From: a bacterium
Lineage (GTDB): Bacteria; Zhuqueibacterota; Zhuqueibacteria; Zhuqueibacterales; Zhuqueibacteraceae
Reading direction: 5' to 3'
Length of the DNA stretch: 64,000 bases
NCBI GenBank assembly: GCA_023150945.1
Contig: JAKLJX010000001.1
Location: 677,693-741,692 of the forward strand
Below the pieces are notes generated by a model. It ran no database searches. It worked only from the letters and a program-made list of their open reading frames with translations, and was not told the DNA's origin. This document shows positions 54,118 to 62,115 of the stretch, piece after piece. The stretch's first letter is position 1, and the number at the start of each line of letters is the position of its first letter. Made by a program: the position numbers and the translations under genes.

Positions 54118-54231
54118 GTTCCGGCGACGGCTGGGCCGTTGCCATCAAAAACCTCAGAGTCTCCCGGAACTCAAAGTTCTGGAGACCTTCGCTCAGTCGA
54201 AGTTGGTGCATCTTCGGACCGATGCGAATTC
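54118..54231. repeat. Dispersed two-hairpin intergenic repeat, copy 3
   Basis: Tandem partner of copy 2 with a period of 114 bases. The first palindrome has one change (GCGACGGC) and the second is CTTCGCTCAGTCGAAG, so base changes in the second stem are paired. It ends in GCATCTTCGGACCGATGC. Confidence 0.75.
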
Positions 54232-54403
54232 ACTTGATTCCGGCGCCGGCAGGCGCGCGGGAGCAAGCGAGTGCGCGAGGCGAATCAAAAGAATCACGGC
54301 CACGCCTCCAGGATGAGCCCAGGCCCCTGGCGTTGTGCAACAGGATCGCAACTCCGTTTTTGCTTGATCGTTCAGATGCCGCTGCGCTACGGGAGTTGAT
54401 CCA
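54232..54403. other. Spacer before the glycosidase gene
   Basis: No gene seen. The last bases carry GGGAG nine bases before ATG 54404. No clear promoter or operator like the one at 52858 was found. Confidence 0.5.
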
Positions 54404-56983
54404 ATGCAATCGCGATCTGCAGTTTTGTTGATCGGTTTGATCACCGCTTTGGCCGGCGCCGGGCAGAGCCACATTCGGCCCGACTCGACGATTGCGGTTG
54501 TGTTTGAGCGCGGCTATGGCACCATCGAAGCCGGCGGGCCTTATGCCGGCTTCGAGAGCCACCACAGCCGGCCGCTGCCCTCGCGCCTCAGTTTCTACGC
54601 GCCGGTGGCCAACAGCCTGGATTTGAGCACCGACTACTGGCGTCGCGACGAATCGCAAATTCTCCATCTTGGTCTGCAAATCGACGCAGGCCCGCGCGAG
54701 CCGATCGGTTGGGAACCCTGGCCTTACCGCTTGACCCCCGCAGCAGCACAATTCTCCCAACAAATCGCCCACACCCACTTCACCCTTTCCTATTCTTTCT
54801 TTCAAAACAGTCCCGGCCTGTTGATGCGCCTGGTGGCCGGCAATCGCGACGCGCAACCGCACGCCTACCGGCTGTACACGCATTGGGAAATGACGCTGCG
54901 CACGTGCCAGAGTTATGCCGTCAAGGATCGCGCGCACACTTGGTTTGATCCCCATACGCAGACCATCTTTGCTGCTTTTGATGATCCGGAAACCGCCAAA
55001 GCGACGCTGTTGGTCGGTAATGGCGCTTCGCCGCCGCGTCAATGGCTGGCCAACAGCGCTGCGCTTTGGCAAAACGAAAAACTCAAATGGATCACTGCCG
55101 GCGATGAAATTGACTGGCAACAAGGCCGGCCCGACGGCGGCGCGCATCGTCCCGCTGCTGCTTTTGTTTATGAGAAAACTCTGGCTCCCGGCGACTCGCT
55201 GGTGATTGTTCATTTTCTGGCTGCAACCACAAGATCAGAAGCCGCCGCGCTGGCAAACCACTTGGCAACGAATTATCAGCATGAAGCTGCCGCCTACGCG
55301 GAACAGGTCGCAACGGCGGCACAAGGCGCGCCGGTGTTTCGCACCGGCAATGGTGAACTCGATCATTCGGCGCAATGGGCCAAAGCGCTGCTTGCCGCCA
55401 ATCGCCATTTTCTCGATGGTGAAATCGTGCCCATGCCGTGTCCGGCGCAATACAATTTCTATTTCACCCACGATGCGCTCATGACGGATCTCGCTGCCGC
55501 CAATTTCGACGCCCGGCGCGTGCGCAACGATCTGCTCTATCTCGCCAACAAAGCCAGCGCGGAAAATATCATTCCCCACGCCTATTATTGGAAAGATGAC
55601 GGCTTCAAAACCGAGTTTGCCGGCAAAGACAATTGGAACCATTTCTGGTTCATTCTGGTGGCGGCCAGCTACCTGCGCCACACCGGCGACCTCGCGGTGC
55701 TGCAGCGTTTGCAGCCGCTGTTGGAAAAGAGCCTGACTTTCACGCTGAGCCATCTCGGTGAAGACGGCCTGCTCTGGGCCGCCTCGCCGGATTGGTGGGA
55801 TATTGGCAATGTGCCGGGCCCGCGTGCCTACATCACTGTACTGGCGATTCGCGCTTTACAGGAATTCGTTTTCCTCGGCAGCAAGTTGAACGAGGCACCC
55901 GAAAAACTGCAGGGCTATGTGGCGCAAGCCCAGTCGTTGCGCGCCGCGCTCGCGCACAAATTGTGGGACGAGCAACTCGGCTACTTGATCAATTTCAACA
56001 ACGGCTCCAGCAAAGACGAGCACCTCTATGCCGGCTCTCTGTTGGCGGTGGTGTTTGATGCGCTTGCCGGTGACCAGCAGCGCCGGCTGGTGGCCACGGC
56101 GCAGCAGCGCCTTTACGATCCGCAGCTCGGCGTGCGCATGGTCGATCCGGCGGATTTCCATCTGCTTGAAAAAGAGTTCAAATTGGTGAATCATGAGCAG
56201 GGGAAAAACAAAGGCGAATATATCAACGGTGGCGTGTGGCCGCACGGCACGGCGTGGTATGCGCTGGCCTTGCAGCAAATCGGAGAAAACGAGGCTGCAC
56301 TCGAGGTGGTGCGCAGCAACATGACGATTGCCGGTATTGCGGCCAGTCCGCAAGGCCAACCCGCGATGTATGAATATCGCTACAGCGATCCGGTTGCCGC
56401 GAATTACGGCCGCATCGACAAACCCAGTTTTCTCTGGGCCGGCGGCTGGTACCTGTTCGCGCTGTATCGCTTGTTGGGCGCCGCCGAAAGCCCGTGGAAT
56501 TTGCATTTGCGCACCGATTTGCCCGGCCAAACGCCGGTGCCGAGCTTCGATTGGTTGGTAAATGGCAAAATTGCGAAAGTGGTCTACGCCGGACTTGGCC
56601 AATTCGCCACCTCGATCACTTATGATGGCATGCCTTTCCCCTCGCTGGTGATTCCTGAACAACGCGCGCCAGTCGAAATTCGAGTCACGCGCGGCGCGAT
56701 TGCCCAGCCCTATCTCGAGAATTTGACGGCAACGCTCGCCGACGCGCACTGGCAGGAACAGCAAAAATCTTTGCGCTGGCAATCCCGTGCATTTGCCGGG
56801 CATTCGGTCAGCGCCACGATCCGCAGTGCCCAAGCGCCGCAAAGAATTTGGGTCGATCAGAGAATTCTGCCGGCTGCGGCGTGGTCGGTGCAGCAGGAAG
56901 AAAGAAAATCTTATCACACTGTAGTCAATTATTCTCATGTTTCGCGTGAGTGTGAAGTGCTTGTAGAGTTTGAAAACAAATGA
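54404..56983 (+). CDS. Secreted glycoside hydrolase of the six-hairpin (alpha/alpha)6 type
   Basis: The protein has 859 residues with a signal peptide (residues 1-20, VLLIGLITALAGAGQS). Residues 25-290 are a beta-sandwich N-domain, residues about 310-690 an (alpha/alpha)6-barrel-like region, and residues 720-859 a C-terminal beta domain. Barrel motifs are NFYFTHDALMTDLAAANFD, AGKDNWNHFWFILVAASYLRHTG, LLWAASPDWWDIGN, and EYINGGVWPHGTAWYALALQQIG, which resembles loops of GH94/GH15/GH63-like enzymes. Likely catalytic acids are D360-region (THDALMTD) and the D in SPDWWD, but I cannot fix the CAZy family. It sits directly downstream of the LacI gene and upstream of the dehydrogenase. Periplasmic or surface oligosaccharide breakdown is inferred. 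Confidence 0.82.
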   Translation: MQSRSAVLLIGLITALAGAGQSHIRPDSTIAVVFERGYGTIEAGGPYAGFESHHSRPLPSRLSFYAPVANSLDLSTDYWRRDESQILHLGLQIDAGPREPIGWEPWPYRLTPAAAQFSQQIAHTHFTLSYSFFQNSPGLLMRLVAGNRDAQPHAYRLYTHWEMTLRTCQSYAVKDRAHTWFDPHTQTIFAAFDDPETAKATLLVGNGASPPRQWLANSAALWQNEKLKWITAGDEIDWQQGRPDGGAHRPAAAFVYEKTLAPGDSLVIVHFLAATTRSEAAALANHLATNYQHEAAAYAEQVATAAQGAPVFRTGNGELDHSAQWAKALLAANRHFLDGEIVPMPCPAQYNFYFTHDALMTDLAAANFDARRVRNDLLYLANKASAENIIPHAYYWKDDGFKTEFAGKDNWNHFWFILVAASYLRHTGDLAVLQRLQPLLEKSLTFTLSHLGEDGLLWAASPDWWDIGNVPGPRAYITVLAIRALQEFVFLGSKLNEAPEKLQGYVAQAQSLRAALAHKLWDEQLGYLINFNNGSSKDEHLYAGSLLAVVFDALAGDQQRRLVATAQQRLYDPQLGVRMVDPADFHLLEKEFKLVNHEQGKNKGEYINGGVWPHGTAWYALALQQIGENEAALEVVRSNMTIAGIAASPQGQPAMYEYRYSDPVAANYGRIDKPSFLWAGGWYLFALYRLLGAAESPWNLHLRTDLPGQTPVPSFDWLVNGKIAKVVYAGLGQFATSITYDGMPFPSLVIPEQRAPVEIRVTRGAIAQPYLENLTATLADAHWQEQQKSLRWQSRAFAGHSVSATIRSAQAPQRIWVDQRILPAAAWSVQQEERKSYHTVVNYSHVSRECEVLVEFENK

Positions 56984-57000
56984 AATTTGTAAACAAAGGT

Positions 57001-57106
57001 TTGTAGTGATGCCTTCAGGCGTCCACCTTTTGCCGGAAGCAACTCATCGTTTGTAGTAACGCCTTCAGGCGTTCAACTCTTGTCGGAAGCTCGACGCCTA
57101 AAGGCG
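57001..57106. repeat. Tandem 50-bp repeat with GCCTTCAGGC palindrome
   Basis: Two 40-base copies (57001-57040 and 57051-57090) share TTGTAGTRAYGCCTTCAGGC and then TTGYCGGAAGC, with a 50-base period. A third, inverted partial copy lies at 57094-57106 (CGCCTAAAGGCG). The unit sits between the glycosidase and the dehydrogenase genes. Confidence 0.7.
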
Positions 57107-57135
57107 AAACGACAAACTTATTTTCATAAGATTTC

Positions 57136-58176
57136 ATGAAAGCAGCGCAATTCAACCAGCCGCATGATCTGCAAATCATCGACCGCCCATTGCGGCCGCT
57201 GCGTGAAGACGAAGTTTTGGTGCAAATCGCGGCCTGCGGCGTTTGTGGCACCGACCTTCACATTCTCGCCGGCGAGGCGCATGCGCGGCCACCGGTGATT
57301 CTCGGCCATGAGTTTGCCGGCACGATCATCGCAGCGGGAAAGCAAGTGGGGGAATTGCATTCCGGCGATCACGTGGCGGTCGATCCCAACATTGCCTGTG
57401 GCGGCTGTTACTACTGCCAGCGCGGCCAGGTGAATTTTTGCGAAAATTTGCGCGCGCTCGGCGTTGACCTCGATGGCGGTTTCGCCGAGTTTGCGATTGC
57501 GCCGGCCAAACAATGCTACAAACTGCCGGAGGATTTTCCGCTCGAATGGGGCGCCTTCGCCGAGCCGCTGTCCTGCTGTCTGCGTGGCCTCGAGCGCGCG
57601 GCGATTCAGCCCGGCCAATCCGTGGCCATCGTCGGCGCCGGCAATATCGGCTTGCTCATGCTGCAACTGGCGCGCATTGCCGGCGCAGGCATCACGTTCG
57701 TGCTCGATCCGCTCGCCTCCAAGCGCGAGGTTGCCAGGCAACTCGGCGCGGAGGTCGCGCTGGATGCGAATCATCGCGAAGCCGCGCAGGAAATTGCCGA
57801 ACGAACGCACGGCGGCTGTGAGGTCGTCATCGAATGCGTGGGCAAAGCCGAGGCTGCTGAATTGGCGATCAGCCTCACCAAACGTGGCAGCCGGGTGGTG
57901 CTTTTCGGCCTCGCGGCGCCCGCGGCCTATGCGCGCTTGTATTTGCAGTCCGCTTTTCTCAAAGAACTGACGATTCTCAGCTCGATCTTGAATCCATTCA
58001 CGTTTCACCGTGCGGTGTTATTGCTGGCGCAGGGGAAAATCAACCTCATGCCCTTCAACCTGAACCGCTTCGCATTGGAGAAAATCGCTGACGCGCTCGC
58101 CAGCGCGGCCAACGGCCATTCGGTGAAAACTTTGGTGATTCCTGAGTCATCCTCACGAAAGGAGGTGGTGGCGTAA
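57136..58176 (+). CDS. Zinc-dependent alcohol/polyol dehydrogenase (MDR family)
   Basis: The protein has 346 residues. The catalytic zinc site is C37 (CGVCGTD), H58 and E59 (GHEFAG). The structural zinc site is complete with C88, C91, C94 and C102 (ACGGCYYCQRGQVNFC). The NAD-binding Rossmann motif is VGAGNIGLLML at about residues 170-180. The pattern fits the sorbitol/threonine dehydrogenase branch, which oxidises polyols, sugars alcohols or 2,3-diols. It lies 153 bases after the glycosidase gene and is probably expressed with it, so it may oxidise the released sugar or polyol; the substrate is inferred from context only. Confidence 0.92.
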   Translation: MKAAQFNQPHDLQIIDRPLRPLREDEVLVQIAACGVCGTDLHILAGEAHARPPVILGHEFAGTIIAAGKQVGELHSGDHVAVDPNIACGGCYYCQRGQVNFCENLRALGVDLDGGFAEFAIAPAKQCYKLPEDFPLEWGAFAEPLSCCLRGLERAAIQPGQSVAIVGAGNIGLLMLQLARIAGAGITFVLDPLASKREVARQLGAEVALDANHREAAQEIAERTHGGCEVVIECVGKAEAAELAISLTKRGSRVVLFGLAAPAAYARLYLQSAFLKELTILSSILNPFTFHRAVLLLAQGKINLMPFNLNRFALEKIADALASAANGHSVKTLVIPESSSRKEVVA

Positions 58177-58299
58177 AGCCTAGGGCGTAATTCGTAACAA
58201 TTTGGGCACATACTGAACGGTAAAAGGATTCATGACAAGACAACCTTTGCTTTTGCTCCTACTTTTGCTCGTTGTTTGAGAATTCCGAAAAGCGAGAAC

Positions 58300-58378
58300 G
58301 AGTAGGAGTAGGAGTAAGAGTAAGAGTAAGAGTAAGAGTAGGATTAAGAGTAGGAGTAAGAGTTAGAGTAAGCGTAAG
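58300..58378. repeat. Hexanucleotide microsatellite (GAGTAR)n
   Basis: About thirteen imperfect copies of GAGTAG/GAGTAA lie in the leader of the gene at 58435. A pyrimidine-rich partner (TTTTGCTCCTACTTTTGCTC, about 58250-58270) lies just upstream in inverted orientation and could form a long imperfect hairpin with it. Confidence 0.75.
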
Positions 58379-58434
58379 ATCGCTCAGGTCATTCAGGAAC
58401 CTACAGTTCAACCCCAAGCCAAGGGAGGTGTTCC

Positions 58435-61400
58435 ATGCAGTTTCGATTACGCGTCTTGCTGGCGCTGACTCTCGCGCTTTGTTTGATGGGCGCGGGAGGG
58501 GCGAGCAGCCAGATCAACACGATTCCCAACGGCGGTTTTGAAAACGCCGAGGCGCCGGCTCATTGGCACAAGGCCAATGCCGGCGCCGCCACCGTGGAAT
58601 GGGCGGGCGACGTGTACCGCTCGCCGCAGCGCTCGCTGAAGATCAGCAAGAGCAGCGGCGTTGACACGCCCATGTGGGAATCCGACAATCTCGCCAAGTT
58701 GAATTGGAATCCGGTCACCGGCATACCGGCCAACATCGAAATGGAAATCGGCGGGTGGGTGAAAACCTCGGGCGTCAACGTCAATCCTGCCGGCGCGGAC
58801 GCCAAAATCACGCTGTCGTTTTGGTTCTTTGATGCCAGCGAGGCCGTGATCTTCGGCCAACCGGTGGTGCTGGACGTGCCGCAAGCCCAGGCCACCACCG
58901 ATTGGACCGAGATCAAGAACAGCACCGCCGTGGTGCTGCCGGTCGATGCCGCCCGCCTGGTGGTGCAATTCAAGTTCGGCGCCAATGCCACCGGCACGGT
59001 TTGGCTCGACGACATCTTCATGCGCAATGCGCCCGGTGCCCAGGGCTGGCTCGGAGATCTTTACAACGGCAACTTCGGCGTGCCCGCCAACTGGTTCTTC
59101 TGGAAGGGCCAGATGAGTGAAGGCGTGGCCGGCAAGGGCGTGGTCACCATCACCAGCGCTGCCGCGCACTCCGGCAGTTATTCCTTGCTGGTGGAAGACG
59201 ATGGCACCAATCCGGATGAAGTGGTGGCGATCTCCGATCGCAATCCCATCGAGCCCGGCCGCTCTTATGGCCTTTCCGCCTGGATCAAGCTGGAAGGCGT
59301 CAACACCAACGAGCCGTTCGATGTCGAAAAGGCGGTGTTCTTCACGCTCACCTATCACACCGATGCCGAAGGCTGGGCGGAAGTCGCCGGCCAGGATTTC
59401 TTTGTCGTCGATCAGTCTGCCCACGATCGCGACTGGATGCTCTATTCTTTCACTTTTACGCCGCCGATTGAAGCGACGCGCGTTTCGGTGCGCGCGCGCT
59501 TGCAACACCAGGCCACTGGCAAAACCTACTGGGATGATTTTCGCATGTACCCGGTGGAAGTGGCCAGGAAAAACCTCACGCTCGATGAATCCACGCGCCC
59601 GGCTTATTGGGAGGGATTCAACAACGGCGACGGCCAGGCCGTGTGGACCGGCAAAGTCTATCGCTCCGCCGAACGCAGTCTGATGCTCAGCAAGAACGCC
59701 GGCAGCAGCGCGGATCCGATCTGGCTGGCGCGGCAGGTGGCGAAAGTGAATTGGAATCCCGCCACGGGTGTGCCCGCCAACATCGAGATGGAGATCGGTG
59801 GTTGGGTGAAGACGGAAAACGTCAACACCAATCCTGCCAGCGAAGCGGCGAGGATTCAACTCCGCTTCAAATTCTTCGATGCCGCGCACAATTTGATCTT
59901 TGGCCAGCCCGTGATCTTGAACGTGCCGCAGACGCAGGCGGCGAGCGATTGGACGGAAATCAAGAACAGCTCCGCCGTCGTCTTGCCGGTTGAGGCCGAT
60001 TCGATGGTGATCGAATTTCAAATGGGGCCGAACGCCAGCGGCACGGCCTATCTTGATGACGTGTTCATGCGCAATGCGCCCGGCGCGCAGGGCTGGCTGG
60101 GCGATTTGTTCAACGCCAATCTGGGCGTGCCCGAAGGCTGGTTCTTCTGGAAAGGCCAGATGAGCGAGGGCGTGGCCGGCAAAGGCATCGTCAGCCTCAC
60201 GGATCAATACGCCTACAGCGGCCGCTACTCGCTGCGTGTGAGCGACGACGCCAGCAATCCGGATGAAGTCGTTGCGATTTCCGACCGCAACCCGGTGCAG
60301 CCGAACACCGAGTATTTGGTCACCGCGCGCGTGAAGCGGGTGGGCACCGTGCTCAATCCGCCGCCGCGCGACGTGGAGAAGGCGATCTTTTTCACCGTCA
60401 CTTATCACGGCAACAGCCCCACCGGCTGGGATGAGAAGCGCGGCGAGGATCTCTTCGTCGTCGATCAAACCACGGCGGATCGCGATTGGACGCAATACTC
60501 CTTCCGGTTGAAAACCCGCGCGGATGAATATCGCCTCTCGATTCGCGCCCGCTTGCAGCATCAAGCCACGGGCGACACCTACTGGGATGAATTCCAGGTC
60601 GTGCCCATCGTCACGCCGAATGCCAATTTGAGCTTCGATGAGGCGGAGGTGCCGGCCTACTGGATGAAGATGAACACCGACGGCGCCACGGTCGAGTGGG
60701 CCACCGATCAAGCCCGCTCGCCGCAACGCTCGTTGAAGATCAGCAAAGCCAGCGGCGGCAGCGAGCCCATGTGGCAGACGCGCGCCAACATGGCGAAACT
60801 GAATTGGAACCCGTTGACCGGCACGCCGCCCAACATCGAAATGGAAATCGGCGGCTGGGTGAAGACGGAGAACGTCAACGTCAATCCCGCAGGCGCCAGC
60901 GGCGAGATTCAGTTGCTTTATTCCTTCTATGACAAGAACGGCGCGCTGATCTTCGGCCAGCCCGTCGTGCTCAAAGTGCCGCAAGCGCAGGCCACCACCG
61001 ATTGGACGGAAATCAAGAACGCTGCGCCCGTGGTTTTGCCGACCGACGCCGACTCGCTGGTCGTCACCTTCAAGTTCGGCGCCAATGCCACCGGCACGGT
61101 TTGGCTCGACGACCTCTTCATGCGCAATGCGCCCGGTGCGCAAGGCTGGTTGGGTGATCTGTTCAATGGCAATTTCGGCACGCCCGAAGGCTGGTTCTTC
61201 TGGAAGGGCCAGATGAGTGAAGGCGTGGCCGGCAAAGGCGTGGTGAGCATCAGCCGCGACTATGCGCACACCGGCGACCATTCGCTGCTGGTTTCCGACG
61301 AGGCCGCCAACGCCGACGAAGTCGTGCTCATCGGCAATCGCAATGGCGTGCAGGGCAATCGCGTTTATCAAGTCTCGGCCTGGGTGAAGACCGTGGGCGT

Positions 61401-61971
61401 TAACACCAACGTGCCGTTCGACGTGGAGAAGGCAATTTTCTTCACCGTTACCTATCACAAAGCCGAGGCGGGCTGGGCGGAAGTGAGCGGCCAGGATTTC
61501 TTTGTCGTCGATCAATCGGTCACCGATAAAGACTGGTCGCTGTATACCTTCACGTTGACCACGCCGGCGGAGGCCAATCGCATGTCGATTCGCGGCCGCC
61601 TGCAGCACCAGGCCACCGGCCAGGTCTATTTCGACGATTTCGCTGTGGTCGAAGGGCAGGTGACGCGCGTGCAGAACGGCCGGGAATTGCCGGCCTCCTA
61701 TGCGCTCGCGCAGAACTATCCCAACCCGTTCAATCCTGAGACACGCATCGTGTACGCGCTGCCGCAGCAGGCGCATGTCACCCTCGCGATTTTCAACACG
61801 CTCGGCCAGAAAGTGCGCACGCTGGTGGAGGCGAACCAGCCTGCCGGCAAGCACGAGATCGTGTGGGACGGCCGCAATGATCACGGCCAGTCACTTGCCA
61901 GCGGCATCTATTTCTATCAACTGCGCACTGCGGAGGCCAAGCTCACGCGGCGCATGGTGCTCATGAGGTAG
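58435..61971 (+). CDS. Secreted triplicated carbohydrate-binding-module protein with T9SS-type sorting domain
   Basis: The protein has 1178 residues; GGAGG lies seven bases before ATG 58435 and residues 1-29 are a signal peptide. It contains three copies of a ~350-residue unit at about 32-378, 379-729 and 730-1080. Each unit has two CBM4/9-like jelly-rolls: one begins GGFENAEAPAHWHKA and ends VWLDDIFMRNAPGAQGW, the other begins NGNFGVPANWFFWKGQMSEG and ends YWDDFRMYPV. The copies are highly alike in both DNA and protein, e.g. FMRNAPGAQGWLGDL occurs in all three. The last 90 residues are the sorting domain (AQNYPNPFNPETRIVYALPQ). It lies beside a TonB receptor, so it is probably a surface glycan-binding protein of the same uptake system. 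Confidence 0.9.
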   Translation: MQFRLRVLLALTLALCLMGAGGASSQINTIPNGGFENAEAPAHWHKANAGAATVEWAGDVYRSPQRSLKISKSSGVDTPMWESDNLAKLNWNPVTGIPANIEMEIGGWVKTSGVNVNPAGADAKITLSFWFFDASEAVIFGQPVVLDVPQAQATTDWTEIKNSTAVVLPVDAARLVVQFKFGANATGTVWLDDIFMRNAPGAQGWLGDLYNGNFGVPANWFFWKGQMSEGVAGKGVVTITSAAAHSGSYSLLVEDDGTNPDEVVAISDRNPIEPGRSYGLSAWIKLEGVNTNEPFDVEKAVFFTLTYHTDAEGWAEVAGQDFFVVDQSAHDRDWMLYSFTFTPPIEATRVSVRARLQHQATGKTYWDDFRMYPVEVARKNLTLDESTRPAYWEGFNNGDGQAVWTGKVYRSAERSLMLSKNAGSSADPIWLARQVAKVNWNPATGVPANIEMEIGGWVKTENVNTNPASEAARIQLRFKFFDAAHNLIFGQPVILNVPQTQAASDWTEIKNSSAVVLPVEADSMVIEFQMGPNASGTAYLDDVFMRNAPGAQGWLGDLFNANLGVPEGWFFWKGQMSEGVAGKGIVSLTDQYAYSGRYSLRVSDDASNPDEVVAISDRNPVQPNTEYLVTARVKRVGTVLNPPPRDVEKAIFFTVTYHGNSPTGWDEKRGEDLFVVDQTTADRDWTQYSFRLKTRADEYRLSIRARLQHQATGDTYWDEFQVVPIVTPNANLSFDEAEVPAYWMKMNTDGATVEWATDQARSPQRSLKISKASGGSEPMWQTRANMAKLNWNPLTGTPPNIEMEIGGWVKTENVNVNPAGASGEIQLLYSFYDKNGALIFGQPVVLKVPQAQATTDWTEIKNAAPVVLPTDADSLVVTFKFGANATGTVWLDDLFMRNAPGAQGWLGDLFNGNFGTPEGWFFWKGQMSEGVAGKGVVSISRDYAHTGDHSLLVSDEAANADEVVLIGNRNGVQGNRVYQVSAWVKTVGVNTNVPFDVEKAIFFTVTYHKAEAGWAEVSGQDFFVVDQSVTDKDWSLYTFTLTTPAEANRMSIRGRLQHQATGQVYFDDFAVVEGQVTRVQNGRELPASYALAQNYPNPFNPETRIVYALPQQAHVTLAIFNTLGQKVRTLVEANQPAGKHEIVWDGRNDHGQSLASGIYFYQLRTAEAKLTRRMVLMR

Positions 61972-62005
61972 TTGTGCCGAATTAGACGGATAAGCGGATT
62001 GTTGC

Positions 62006-62048
62006 GATTGACGGATGGTCGGAGCTTCGCCTCAACCGTCCGTCAATC
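62006..62048. other. Hairpin between the glycan-binding and TonB receptor genes
   Basis: GATTGACGGA (62006-62015) pairs perfectly with TCCGTCAATC (62039-62048), extended by GGT/ACC. No T-run follows. It could partly end transcription or set a processing or stability boundary between the two genes. Confidence 0.45.
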
Positions 62049-62115
62049 CTGCTGTGCCAAGGCGGCAGAATTCCGGCAATCCCAGCGTCCAACCCTCCAA
62101 GTCATCGAGGCGATC

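Noticed and set aside
58300-58378. GAGTAR repeats considered as a CRISPR array
   Set aside because: The units are six bases long with no spacers, so it is a microsatellite.
58447-61884. Very long open frame on the minus strand (1145 codons) opposite the CBM gene
   Set aside because: It mirrors the plus-strand gene, has no signal peptide or known motif, is rich in R, H, G and A as expected of an antisense frame in GC-rich coding DNA, and the plus-strand protein has clear domains.
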